Shown here piece by piece: positions 18,701 through 28,202 of a stretch of 64,000 nt of DNA; the first letter of the stretch is position 1, and each line of letters starts with the position of its first letter. The notes under the pieces are model-generated. The model did no database searches. It was given only the letters and a program-made list of their open reading frames with translations, and was not told where the DNA came from. The stretch is from Neoalteromonas facilis (GTDB lineage: Bacteria > Pseudomonadota > Gammaproteobacteria > Enterobacterales > Alteromonadaceae): the NCBI RefSeq assembly GCF_002807665.1, contig NZ_PEAY01000002.1, positions 1-64,000 on the forward strand, written 5' to 3'. The position numbers and the translations under genes were made by a program.

Positions 18701-19963
18701 ATGACGACCGCCACTGAATTCTCAATTGAAGCTGCAGCCAAAGACGCTAAACGTGCGGCACCAGAAGTTTCAGAGCTGTCACACAAGCAAAAGCAGGCCG
18801 TGCTGCTTTCAGTCGCTCAGCAGTTGCGCGCACAAACAACAGAAATCGTAACAGCCAATGCAGTGGATATGCACAACGCCAAAACGAATGGTTTGAGTGA
18901 GGCGATGTGTGACCGTTTGATGCTAGATGAGGCGCGCATTCAAGCATTGGCTGAAGCCGTTGAGACTATCGCGGCTCAGCCGGACCCTGTCGGGCGGATG
19001 AGCGCCAGCCAAACCATGCCGAGCGGTATTCAGGTAGCTAAGATGCGTATCCCATTGGGCGTGATTGCGATGATTTATGAATCTCGCCCCAACGTGACTA
19101 TTGATGCCGCGGCTTTGTGTTTTAAAGCGGGCAACAGCGTGATATTGCGTGGTGGCAAAGAAGCGTTGCAATCCAACTTGGCGCTTGCAAAGTGCTTTCA
19201 CTCAGCTCTTGAGTCACACCAACTCAACACCGCGGCGGTAACGGTTATACCTGATCCTGATCGCGCCATTATGAACACATTGCTGACCCTAAACGAAGAT
19301 ATCGATTTGGTCATTCCACGTGGCGGTGAAGGGCTTATACGCTTTGTTTCTGAGCATAGTCGCATTCCGGTTATCCAGCATTTTAATGGTGTTTGCCACT
19401 TATTCGTAGATGAGGCGGCTGATCTAGAGAAAGCGTTGCGTATTCTGGAAAACGGCAAGACTCAGCGTGTGGGTGTGTGCAACGCACTTGAAACCTTGCT
19501 GGTCGACCGTGCAATTGCAGATGAGTTTCTGCCACAAGTCGCAAAAATGCTCCAGGCACATGGCGTTAAGGTTCACGCTTGTGAGGCCTCGATAGGGTAT
19601 TTCAGTGATGCGTTGGCGGCGACAGAAGATGATTGGTTTGCTGAATATTTAGCGTTAGAAATCGCCGTGCGGGTGGTTGATGGAATGGATGCTGCCATTC
19701 AACACATACGCCGCTATGGCTCAGGGCACACAGAAGTGATTGTGACCGAGCACTTTACTCGTGCACAACAGTTTGTGCGTAAGATTGATTCGGCAGTGGT
19801 GATGGTCAATGCTTCATCACGTTTTTCCGATGGCGGTGAGCTTGGGTTAGGTGCTGAGATTGGTATATCGACCAGCAAGTTGCATGCATACGGGCCAATG
19901 GGCGCAGATAGCCTAACCACTGAAAAATTTGTCGTAATAGGTGACGGCAGTGTGCGTGAGTAG
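18701..19963 (+). CDS. proA: Glutamate-5-semialdehyde (gamma-glutamyl phosphate) reductase
   Basis: ProA reduces glutamyl-5-phosphate with NADPH to glutamate semialdehyde, which cyclises on the way to proline. The 420-residue protein has the expected signatures: PLGVIAMIYESRPNVTIDAA, the nucleotide region VILRGGKEA, the catalytic Cys in RVGVCNALET and the ending SSRFSDGGELGLGAEIGIST. It begins 8 bases after proB and is followed by the dehydrogenase at 19972, so all sit in one likely operon. Confidence 0.97.
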   Translation: MTTATEFSIEAAAKDAKRAAPEVSELSHKQKQAVLLSVAQQLRAQTTEIVTANAVDMHNAKTNGLSEAMCDRLMLDEARIQALAEAVETIAAQPDPVGRMSASQTMPSGIQVAKMRIPLGVIAMIYESRPNVTIDAAALCFKAGNSVILRGGKEALQSNLALAKCFHSALESHQLNTAAVTVIPDPDRAIMNTLLTLNEDIDLVIPRGGEGLIRFVSEHSRIPVIQHFNGVCHLFVDEAADLEKALRILENGKTQRVGVCNALETLLVDRAIADEFLPQVAKMLQAHGVKVHACEASIGYFSDALAATEDDWFAEYLALEIAVRVVDGMDAAIQHIRRYGSGHTEVIVTEHFTRAQQFVRKIDSAVVMVNASSRFSDGGELGLGAEIGISTSKLHAYGPMGADSLTTEKFVVIGDGSVRE

Positions 19964-19971
19964 AGTGTTCC

Positions 19972-20940
19972 ATGGTAAATAAACCTATGCGGGGAGTGAT
20001 TCTCGATATGGACTCACTGGATCCTGCCTCTTTGGATATTTCGGCATTAGCTGACATGACGAATATTGACTGGCACGTGCACGCGGCAACAGCGCCAGAA
20101 CATACCGCACAACGAATAGTAGATGCCCATATTGTGTTGACCAACAAAGTTGTTCTCGACGCCCAGCATATTGCCAATGCGAGTGCGTTGGAATACATCG
20201 GTGTGTTGGCGACGGGTATGAATAACGTAGATCATGACGCTTGCCGTCAGCGGGGTATCACCCTGACCAATGTCAGTGGTTATGGTACTCCCAGTGTGGC
20301 TCAACACACCTTGTTGTTGATGTTGATGCTGGCAACCTCTGTACGCGATTATCAGCGTGATGTGAGTTTAGGTGCATGGTCTCGTTCACCGCAGTTTTGT
20401 TTGATGGATTACCCTATCAGCGAACTCGCCGGTAAAACCCTACTGCTTGTTGGGTATGGCACCTTAGGTAAAGCTGTTGCAAAACTGGCGCATGCATTTG
20501 ATATGAATGTCATGCTAGCAAGGCGACCTGGCGTTCATGCGAGTGAGTACAATGAGAGCCGTGTCCCCTTAGATGAGGGGCTGGCGCAGGCTGATTTTGT
20601 CAGTTTGCACTGCGCTTTGTCAGCAGAGACGGAGAAGCTAATTGATAAAACTCGACTTGCACTGATGAGACCCTCAGCCTTCCTTATCAATACCGCTCGC
20701 GGTGGCTTAATAGATGAACCGGCTCTTGTCGAAGCGCTAAAGCGAGGCGCGTTAGCTGGGGCTGCGGTGGATGTGCTCAGCCAAGAACCGCCCGATAGCA
20801 CACATATAATGTTGCAAGAAGCGCTACCAAACCTTATTGTGACGCCGCATATCGCTTGGGCCGCGCGCGAATCTCGACAACGCCTCTTTGACCAAGCAAT
20901 GCAACATGTACAACATTTCATTTCTCAACGGATGGCGTAG
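19972..20940 (+). CDS. D-2-hydroxyacid dehydrogenase
   Basis: A 322-residue NAD(P)-dependent dehydrogenase. It has the Rossmann loop VGYGTLGKAVA and the three catalytic residues of the family: Arg in NTARGGLIDE, Glu in SQEPPD and His in TPHIAWAARES. The pattern is closest to hydroxypyruvate/glycerate dehydrogenases. The position after proBA does not give the substrate. It overlaps the next gene by a single base (TAGTG), a sign of coupled translation. Confidence 0.88.
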   Translation: MVNKPMRGVILDMDSLDPASLDISALADMTNIDWHVHAATAPEHTAQRIVDAHIVLTNKVVLDAQHIANASALEYIGVLATGMNNVDHDACRQRGITLTNVSGYGTPSVAQHTLLLMLMLATSVRDYQRDVSLGAWSRSPQFCLMDYPISELAGKTLLLVGYGTLGKAVAKLAHAFDMNVMLARRPGVHASEYNESRVPLDEGLAQADFVSLHCALSAETEKLIDKTRLALMRPSAFLINTARGGLIDEPALVEALKRGALAGAAVDVLSQEPPDSTHIMLQEALPNLIVTPHIAWAARESRQRLFDQAMQHVQHFISQRMA

Positions 20941-21839
20941 TGAATCTTTTCTTATTTGTCGCGTGTGTGTTTATTTGGGGCTCCACTTGGATTGCCATAA
21001 CGTTTCAAGTGGGTCATGTTGATCCGGTAGTGGCTGTGGCCTGGCGATTTAGTATTGCGGTGTTTGTATTGGGAGCATGGATACTGATCCGCCGGCGTAG
21101 CTTCAAAATGCCGGCATCGAGCCACTTAAAAGCCGGAATGGTCGGCTTATTCTTATATACCTTGGATTACAGTTTCTTGTATGCGGCGCAACAATATATG
21201 GTTAGTGCGTTATTGGCTGTACTGAGTTCGAGCGTTATTTATTTCACGGTTTTATTTCGTCGGGTATTACTGCGCAAGCCAGTGCGAATGGAAGTGTTGA
21301 TTGGTGCAAGTTTAGGCTTGGTTGGTATCGCTATGATCTTCGCGCCAGAATTCCAGTCGATGACATTAGAACAAGGCCTAGGTTTGGGCTTGTTTTTCGC
21401 TTTGGTGAGTTTTATTTGTGCCGCGATTGGCAACATTATTTCAGAGAGCATTCTTGATGAAGGCACGCCGGTGCTGCAAATGAACTTCTATGCCATGGGG
21501 TACGGCTTAATTTTCATCTACGGTTTTGGTTTAGTGACGTCAGTGTCGTATAGCCTGCCAGGGGACACCGATTTTTATTTGGCATTACTGTATTTAGCCG
21601 TGTTTGGGTCAGTGTTAGCGTTTGGCGCTTACATGAAGTTATTGCAGCGCGTTGGATCAGACAAAGCGACCTACGTAGTGTTGGTATATCCCATCGTGGC
21701 GTTGGGTTTGTCTACTTTATTTGAAGGTTATCAATGGACCTTTATCGCAGCGGGTGGCGTTGTATTCGTATTGATTGGTAACGCCATCGCGATGGGCAAA
21801 ATGAACAAGCTTTTGCGCATAGAGCCCAGCGCGAACTAA
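20940..21839 (+). CDS. EamA/DMT family transporter
   Basis: A 299-residue inner-membrane protein with ten hydrophobic segments, arranged as two EamA repeats (the motif region FIWGSTWIAITF near the start is typical). Such proteins export amino acids or other metabolites. It starts with GTG overlapping the dehydrogenase stop. A metabolite exporter at the end of a proline-pathway operon could relieve an excess of a related compound; that is conjecture. Confidence 0.88.
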   Translation: MNLFLFVACVFIWGSTWIAITFQVGHVDPVVAVAWRFSIAVFVLGAWILIRRRSFKMPASSHLKAGMVGLFLYTLDYSFLYAAQQYMVSALLAVLSSSVIYFTVLFRRVLLRKPVRMEVLIGASLGLVGIAMIFAPEFQSMTLEQGLGLGLFFALVSFICAAIGNIISESILDEGTPVLQMNFYAMGYGLIFIYGFGLVTSVSYSLPGDTDFYLALLYLAVFGSVLAFGAYMKLLQRVGSDKATYVVLVYPIVALGLSTLFEGYQWTFIAAGGVVFVLIGNAIAMGKMNKLLRIEPSAN

Positions 21840-21845
21840 ATCATA

Positions 21846-22586
21846 TTAAAAAAGCGCAGGCAATACGTGTAACACAATGTCGACGCTAAAGTGCGCGACC
21901 ATCGCAATGGCTAATCCATAACGCCAATAGCACCATCCGTATAGGCTGCCGACAACGACGTTACCCAAAATGGTAGCCCACACGGCAAAGCTTGTAGCTG
22001 CGTCGTTTGCAATTACTTGCGGTATATGGGCTAGGTCAAAGCCAAATGCGACTAGCAAAATAACCGTCCAGGCAACAGGTGCGGTCACTCGGTTAGTTTT
22101 AAACAGTTTGACGGCAATCCAAAGCAGTAAGGTCATTATCCCAAAACGAAACAACACTTCTTCGCCAACGGCTGCCCCAAGAGAAACTAAAAAGCCACCA
22201 AGTGGGCCACGGAAACCGTATTCTGGCATGGTATCTGGCAATTGATCGACCACCGCCCAACGCAAAGCCAGTAGCGATACACCGATAACAACACTGTACA
22301 ACACGCTACGATAAACAGCGGCGCGTAACGCTGCTTTGGAAGTGACAGTCGGATTTACAATACTCAGTTGCAATGGCTTTCCTAAGCGAAAACCGATGAA
22401 CAATGACGGTATGGTGAGTATCGATAAAAACACAACACTTTGAACAAGCATCAGACCCAATGATACCGATTGTTCAGTAACCAATAACGGGGCTAGTTGT
22501 GTTGCCAGTGTGGCGATAAATAATGCGATTGCTACCGGTATGGAAGATGTTGTGTGGTTATTATTGGCGCTTTGAATACTGTCCAT
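21846..22586 (-). CDS. CPBP (CAAX/Abi) family membrane metalloprotease
   Basis: A 246-residue multi-pass membrane protein with the three CPBP motifs: EExxxR in GEEVLFRFG, FxxxH in FGFDLAHI and a final HxxxD in VAHFSVDI. These place the glutamates and histidines of an intramembrane metalloprotease. Family members process prenylated proteins or peptides and sometimes give self-immunity to peptide bacteriocins. No precursor is visible close by. It converges with the transporter gene. Confidence 0.87.
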   Translation of the reverse strand: MDSIQSANNNHTTSSIPVAIALFIATLATQLAPLLVTEQSVSLGLMLVQSVVFLSILTIPSLFIGFRLGKPLQLSIVNPTVTSKAALRAAVYRSVLYSVVIGVSLLALRWAVVDQLPDTMPEYGFRGPLGGFLVSLGAAVGEEVLFRFGIMTLLLWIAVKLFKTNRVTAPVAWTVILLVAFGFDLAHIPQVIANDAATSFAVWATILGNVVVGSLYGWCYWRYGLAIAMVAHFSVDIVLHVLPALF

Positions 22587-22771
22587 TGAATGCTTAATTT
22601 AGCGATATGACTGCTGACATACTAAACCAGTGTTAGTTTGGCGGCGAGATGCATTATGTAAGTAGATGTTTAGTGTGCTGATAGGACGCGCAAGTTATTA
22701 AGGTCGGCTTGATTTTGCGATTTTTGCGAGTAGGCTTTAGATGATAGCAATCATTAGCTAAGGTTGTGTAA

Positions 22772-23544
22772 ATGCGATATCGCGCGTGGGTTTTACTTGT
22801 GCTTTTCACTGCTTTTGCGCAGGCTGAAACCAGTGTGCCTGAGCATGTACGCGTGACGGTAAACGCCCCCGGTTCATTTCCCTATCTCTATCTTGACCCT
22901 CAATCTAACACTTACACGGGGATTGTTGTGGACATCCTAAAACACTTGGAGCAATCCGAAGGGATCAAAGTGGAATACTTGGATGCGAACCAATTACGCA
23001 GTGAAAAAATGCTACGCGAGGGATTAGCGGATCTGTATTTGGTGAACCCGAGTTGGTTGTTGCAGCCAGAATCAGTCATCGTCAGTGAACCGCTCATTAC
23101 ACCTACCTATATGCAACAAAACCGTTCAAGCAGGGCTTTTCATTAGATGATATTTCAGGCTCAGTGATTTGTACTCGTAAGAATTTTGTTTATGTAGGCC
23201 TGAGTAAATATTTTGAAGAGGAACATCTTTTTCGCTTGGACTCTGACAATGACAAGACAATGACGGGGTTATTGGCTGCCGGGCGATGCGATTACTTAGT
23301 GAAAAATAACTACAACACACCTCATGTTTTCGCATATCGGAATATCTGCGATAAAACGATTTATCAGTCACCCATTGCCACCAATGTGCTGCCGTTAACC
23401 GTCGTGATGCGCCCGGCGTTAAAATCGTTTAAACCCATTTTGGATGGATATATAAAAGCGATGAAAGATTCCGGAGAGTTACAGAATTTATTGCACCGCT
23501 ACAGCCCTGAGCCTACATTCCCAATGGCGCCGCGGTGCAAATAG
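22772..23544 (+). pseudogene. Frameshifted periplasmic solute-binding protein (SBP_bac_3-like)
   Basis: Two consecutive frames carry the two halves of one protein. The first (22772..23146) has a signal peptide, then FPYLYLDPQSNTYTGIVVDI, the start of a family 3 binding domain. The second (usable from about 23118) continues FKQGFSLDDISGSV and runs to a normal C-terminus at 23544. Adding one A to the run at CAACAAAACC, near 23116, restores one reading frame of about 257 residues with smooth sequence (MQQKPFKQGFSLDD). This is either a true frameshift or a one-base sequence error in a homopolymer. No ABC permease is adjacent, so even the intact form could be an orphan sensor. Confidence 0.85.
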
Positions 23545-23552
23545 TTAGGTCA

Positions 23553-25568
23553 TTAACTGGCGTCTTGAAGCGAGCTCAGTACCTGCATAAGGTAGTCTGT
23601 GGTTGCCGGCGCAAAATCAAATCCCTCACCCGTTTTAGACCGCAACACATTAGACACAATGCCAACGACTTGCCCATTACTGTCAAGTACCGGGCTGCCG
23701 CTTAAACCTCGCAGAGTCGCTAGATCTAAGCTGTCCATTTGAACACGAAGGTTATTGCCCTCCGTTTCAACATAGTGACCAGCGTAGGTGTCTTGTTCAC
23801 ATGTATTTTGAGTGGCGTATGTACAGCCAATCGCGATCAAACGCTCGTTTTTGCTCAGGGTCGACTCACGAAGTGTCAGCGGTTTTAAGAACGTATTAGC
23901 CTGCGTCTGGTCTAGCTCAAACACTAACCAATCACGTTGTAAAACTGACATATCAATAGGCTCATTCGGGTCAGCATTAAGCAGTTTGCCCAATACGATG
24001 GGATCTGAGCTTCCTTGATGTTGCGCTAGTGACCATTGCTGTACAGCTTGTTCAATACTCACATGTTCCATCTGCGGCGTTTTCGCTTCTAACAGCGCAT
24101 GTTTTACGGTGACTGCGTATAAGGTGTCGTTGTGTGAAATAACAAACCCATTGCCGACAAATGCTTTGTCGTGAGCCTTGTCATAGAAGCTCAGTTGGTT
24201 TTTGCCCGAATGTTTCGGTAAGGTTGCAATCCACTCTAATGTCTTCTCACCTACACGCGCGTCATAACGGTCTCCAGCGTTGCCAGGATTAAAACGGCCT
24301 GAACTTCTGGCACTGGCGTATTGCTGAGCGTCGCCGTAACGCATAAATGCATGTTCAGCGCCTTTTATGATACTTGAATCGCTGAAGGAATTTCCGTTTG
24401 CGTCGGCAATAGCGCTTGCCCAGTCGGCGGTAATGGCTTGAATATCGAGCGAGCCATGTAGCATCAGAACAGGTGCATCAATACGCTTCCACATCGATTG
24501 AAAATCATACCCATTCATATTGCGAAAAAAGCTGTAGTGGCGGTCAAAAATTTGCTCACCATTGATGGGTAATAGATCGCTGTTGAGTGCTGGTTGATTT
24601 TCAGGATCGTCGAGAACCTCTTGCCAAGGCGTAGAGGTATTTAACCACGCATTTAGAAACGGTTTTACAATGCCTGTGTTACGCTTTGCTTGTGCGGTCG
24701 ACACGTTAAAATGCTTAACCGATTGTTGTGAATATATGTCTAGCATATAGTCATACCAAGGCTTATACACACCGCCGTAGCCAACAACCCCGGCAACGCT
24801 CTCTTGGTCAGCCATGACCGCACTGTGTAATACACCCAAAGAATGGCCCCATAGATAGATTCGGTTAGGATCCACTTGCTCACGTTGTTTCAGAGAGCGC
24901 AGCGCATGCACAAAGGCTTGAGATTCCTCGGTAAAATCAATCGCACTGCAAGGACGAGGTGACAGGCTGTCACCAACCCCCGGTTTTTCTACCCGAAATA
25001 CAATATAACCGGCTTCTACAAGTTGATTGACCAGCTGAGACAATGAGCTGTTAGGGGTCATGCCTAAATCAATCGAACCACAGGTGTACCCTTGGATATA
25101 AAACACCGTAGGGAGCACTTCGTTGGCCCGACGATCTTTAGGAGTATGGACAATTGCGCGGAGACGGTTATCTGCAAACTCGACTGTTTCGTAACTCACA
25201 TCGGCAATCTCACTCACTTCGTAGGGGCGAGGTTGCATCACGCCTTCTAGTTGCAGTGTCTGGTCTTCACGCGTAATGCTGACGGTTATGGGATCGTCTG
25301 CATGCATGCCTTGGATCAGGTCAACCAAATCCGAAAATTGTGCTACAGACTGCTTGTTCACATGGGTAATCTGATCACCAACCTGTAATCCCAGAGATTG
25401 AGCTGTACTATTGGGAGCAACGTGGCCCACAGCAATTCCGTCGCTACTATCAGATTGCGCTGGACCAACCCCTAATAACACCGCGCGAGGTAAGTCGTCA
25501 GCATGGATAGGGGTTGCGAAAAGAAGAAGGGCGCCAATGAGCGATAGGCGCTTGAACACTGAAATCAT
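23553..25568 (-). CDS. Exported PDZ / alpha-beta hydrolase / trypsin-like protease fusion
   Basis: A 671-residue protein with a signal peptide and three domains in order. A PDZ domain (about 30-115) contains GLQVGDQITHVNKQSVAQF. An alpha/beta hydrolase (about 125-455) has the nucleophile elbow WGHSLGV (Ser near 243) and a late His in KGAEHAF. A trypsin-fold domain (about 475-665) has a triad of His in VTVKHALLE, Asp in RDWLVFELD and Ser in LRGLSGSPVLD (near 622), the HtrA-like GxSGxP context. I know of no standard family with this three-part order. It overlaps the upstream DUF885 gene by 4 bases, and both are exported, so they probably act on related peptide or ester substrates. Confidence 0.87.
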   Translation of the reverse strand: MISVFKRLSLIGALLLFATPIHADDLPRAVLLGVGPAQSDSSDGIAVGHVAPNSTAQSLGLQVGDQITHVNKQSVAQFSDLVDLIQGMHADDPITVSITREDQTLQLEGVMQPRPYEVSEIADVSYETVEFADNRLRAIVHTPKDRRANEVLPTVFYIQGYTCGSIDLGMTPNSSLSQLVNQLVEAGYIVFRVEKPGVGDSLSPRPCSAIDFTEESQAFVHALRSLKQREQVDPNRIYLWGHSLGVLHSAVMADQESVAGVVGYGGVYKPWYDYMLDIYSQQSVKHFNVSTAQAKRNTGIVKPFLNAWLNTSTPWQEVLDDPENQPALNSDLLPINGEQIFDRHYSFFRNMNGYDFQSMWKRIDAPVLMLHGSLDIQAITADWASAIADANGNSFSDSSIIKGAEHAFMRYGDAQQYASARSSGRFNPGNAGDRYDARVGEKTLEWIATLPKHSGKNQLSFYDKAHDKAFVGNGFVISHNDTLYAVTVKHALLEAKTPQMEHVSIEQAVQQWSLAQHQGSSDPIVLGKLLNADPNEPIDMSVLQRDWLVFELDQTQANTFLKPLTLRESTLSKNERLIAIGCTYATQNTCEQDTYAGHYVETEGNNLRVQMDSLDLATLRGLSGSPVLDSNGQVVGIVSNVLRSKTGEGFDFAPATTDYLMQVLSSLQDAS

Positions 25569-26869
25569 GAAGCGGTCTCCGATTTATCTGAAGTTGGTGT
25601 TATGAACTGAGGCACAAAATCCAAAGCCAATGGGTTGTGATTGGTCAATTGAAAAATAATACTGCGCACCGCTTTTTCATTTTGCTGCGTGGCGTATTTA
25701 AGTAGTGCTTGTTCAATCAAGTATTTTCCATATACGTAAGTGATAGCCTGTACAGGCCAGCGTTTAACTCGCGCGATTTCTCGCCGCATTATCTTAGGGT
25801 TATCAGGCAAATAACGCTGCCACAACGCTTCTGCACGTTCATCGGGCCAATCGTGTGCGTGAATACCTATGTCAATCAAAACGCGCAAGGCACGCAAGGT
25901 TCGCCACTCGAGCGCGTATGCATAACTTGCTTGATCAATGAATAGACCAATTTCTGTCCCTAAGGTTTCAACATATGCAGCCCAGCCTTCGCGCATAACC
26001 ATTGGCATAGGGATCCCGTTAAGAGACGGACACAGTGCGATCTCATTGGCCAGAATATGCTGGAAGTGATGTCCAGGAACGCCTTCGTGCACGAATAACC
26101 AATCCATATGCGCTTCAGGCAATTCGTCAGTTTGTAAGTGATATATGAAGGTGTTACTCGCGGGGTCATATATACCGGGCGCTGGGAACTCTTTGGGTAA
26201 GTTAGAAGGTGCAATCTTGACGGGTTCAACTCGTGAGTCGAAGTTAAACAGCTGTGTTAAGTGTTCGTTGACGGTATCTTCTCGACGCTGAAAAGCTTGA
26301 ACGATGGTGCTGTGCTGTTTACTCGAATACGCACGGTTCTCCCCTGTAGGGAGCTGATTTTGTTCCAGTTGCTGGCGCAACATTTCAACACTTTCAAGCT
26401 CCGCATGAGCCATGGTTTGTAACTCTGTTAACGATACACTTTGCTGTAACCATGACGCTAACCAGTGCTGATACCATTGATATCCACTGGGCATCTGACT
26501 AAAGGTGCCGGGATACTCTGGCTTCTTTGACTGTGTTAAACGACGGCGCTCTGTCATCAGGTTAAGCTGAAAAGCGAGACTTTGTTTGGTAATCGCTTGG
26601 CACGCATCAAGTGGCTCTAGCGTGTCTGCTCGTGCTGTCAATTCAGCAAGCGTTTGCATGCTATGTTGGGCTTTAGGATCAAGTGATTGCAGAAATTCTG
26701 CGAAGTCTAACTGTACTGGCTGCAGTGGGTATTGATTTAGCTTTTGCGTAATAGCGAGGAGGTCATCGTTAAAGTCATTCGCGGCTGTCGTGGGTGCGTT
26801 CGCCCAAGCTGTGCCAGCAATAACAAGCTGACACGTGGCAAGGGCGCGTAAAGTAAAGTGAGCTAGCAT
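25565..26869 (-). CDS. DUF885-type exported metallopeptidase
   Basis: A 434-residue protein with a signal peptide (about 1-23). The zinc motif HEGVPGHHFQ (near residue 263) and the downstream MREGWAAYVE with its glutamate are diagnostic of the DUF885 family, distant relatives of thermolysin-like carboxypeptidases. It is shorter than many members (about 550-600 aa), mainly in the N-terminal half. It is the middle gene of an operon of three exported proteins, coupled to the fusion protease by a 4-base overlap and 3 bases from the upstream gene. Confidence 0.86.
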   Translation of the reverse strand: MLAHFTLRALATCQLVIAGTAWANAPTTAANDFNDDLLAITQKLNQYPLQPVQLDFAEFLQSLDPKAQHSMQTLAELTARADTLEPLDACQAITKQSLAFQLNLMTERRRLTQSKKPEYPGTFSQMPSGYQWYQHWLASWLQQSVSLTELQTMAHAELESVEMLRQQLEQNQLPTGENRAYSSKQHSTIVQAFQRREDTVNEHLTQLFNFDSRVEPVKIAPSNLPKEFPAPGIYDPASNTFIYHLQTDELPEAHMDWLFVHEGVPGHHFQHILANEIALCPSLNGIPMPMVMREGWAAYVETLGTEIGLFIDQASYAYALEWRTLRALRVLIDIGIHAHDWPDERAEALWQRYLPDNPKIMRREIARVKRWPVQAITYVYGKYLIEQALLKYATQQNEKAVRSIIFQLTNHNPLALDFVPQFITPTSDKSETAS

Positions 26870-26872
26870 GAC

Positions 26873-28063
26873 TTACTCTGACGTATCTTGCTGAGGTGGA
26901 TTGAACTCACTCATATCAGCGTTGAACGGACGCCTGACGACGTTACCATCGGTTGAGTATTCATACTGTAATGCGGCAGCACCACCTAACATGGGACTAT
27001 TTACCAACTGACGCTGTTCATCTATTGATTTTAACCAGGTAATTTCGGTTTGTGCTTGATTGTATTCAATCAGCAAATGTCGACTTAGAGAGCCGTCGGC
27101 GTTATACATGGCGTGCTCCACCATATTGCCATATTGATTGAAGGCGCGTACGTGCTCATAGATACCCCAGCTAAAGGTGATTTGTTTTCCGTAGCGGTCA
27201 AAGCCTCTCATGCCGACTTTGTTGCCGTTGGCATCGTACAGATGTTCGCCAAGGTGCACCATTGGGCGGTTACCTTCAACAGGCTTTCCATCTTTGTCGT
27301 ATACCTGCCAACGGCTAAAGTTACCGTTATGGTCATAGGTTATCCTGTCGATGCCAGCGCCGGATTCGTTATTGGTAGGTTCACCGGTTAAGCCCAGATT
27401 ACGCACAAAAACTAATTTACCATCACGATCATATTCAAGCTCAACTTCATAGAATGTAAACACCGGACGTAACGGTTGTTGCTCGTCGTTCAAATTTAGA
27501 CGCTTTTCATATACCTTGCCATTGGCATGACGCCACTCATAGCGATGAATATTCCACTCGCTTTCAGAGGCATTTCCTTGCTGATCATAGAAACGTAGCG
27601 CAACGCGTTGATTGTTATTGTTCAGCTCATATATCGCTGTGTATACATTACCGTGTGCCGCTATTCGATTCCCATCACTGTCGTAATAGGTATGTGTTTC
27701 TGTATTGCCTTCATAGGCAATATCAACCCGTGGTGCAAACCAGATAAACGAATCCCACACTTCATTGCCGCGGATCAAGGCGTCTTTTTGTTGATAAGTG
27801 ATTTGCGTGATGCGTCCTTGTCTATCTTGTTTGAATTGATAGTGAGCAGCATTGGGTGGCGTGCTTTCATCCAGCGGGTAAATACCACGGTATGGCGCGT
27901 AAGGAGTTTCCCGAAACATAATGTGACGAAAGTACGAGGTTTCATTGTGTTCCAGTTTATTGCTTGAGGTGTTTGTTTGTTCGGTGGCGACGCTTTTTAA
28001 TGGCAACACTAGGGCTAAACTGAGTATTGCGATGGCTCGCGCGCGCTGGCTGAATGGAAACAT
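26873..28063 (-). CDS. Exported YD/RHS-like repeat protein
   Basis: A 396-residue protein with a signal peptide (about 1-27). The body is a string of short beta units rich in YDxxGN (for example YDSDGNRIA, YDQQGNASE, YDHNGNFS, YDANGNKVG, FNQYGNMV), the pattern of YD/RHS or WG-type repeats. It is far too short for an RHS toxin and has no C-terminal toxin domain, so it is more likely a small secreted or surface beta protein. It is first in the operon with the DUF885 peptidase and the PDZ-hydrolase-protease. Confidence 0.75.
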   Translation of the reverse strand: MFPFSQRARAIAILSLALVLPLKSVATEQTNTSSNKLEHNETSYFRHIMFRETPYAPYRGIYPLDESTPPNAAHYQFKQDRQGRITQITYQQKDALIRGNEVWDSFIWFAPRVDIAYEGNTETHTYYDSDGNRIAAHGNVYTAIYELNNNNQRVALRFYDQQGNASESEWNIHRYEWRHANGKVYEKRLNLNDEQQPLRPVFTFYEVELEYDRDGKLVFVRNLGLTGEPTNNESGAGIDRITYDHNGNFSRWQVYDKDGKPVEGNRPMVHLGEHLYDANGNKVGMRGFDRYGKQITFSWGIYEHVRAFNQYGNMVEHAMYNADGSLSRHLLIEYNQAQTEITWLKSIDEQRQLVNSPMLGGAAALQYEYSTDGNVVRRPFNADMSEFNPPQQDTSE

Positions 28064-28202
28064 AAAATCTTCTCTCTAATTCATATAGACCAGACTAAAT
28101 TACGTAAAACGCCGAAAACACATGTTAATCTCGCTTGAGATTTACAACGTTAACGTTACGATCACCTATGCTTGTAACCCACGTTAACCATTGGATGCTG
28201 CC

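Noticed and set aside
26873-28063. RHS/YD toxin
   Set aside because: It is short, exported by a Sec signal, has no toxin-like C-terminus and no immunity gene after it.
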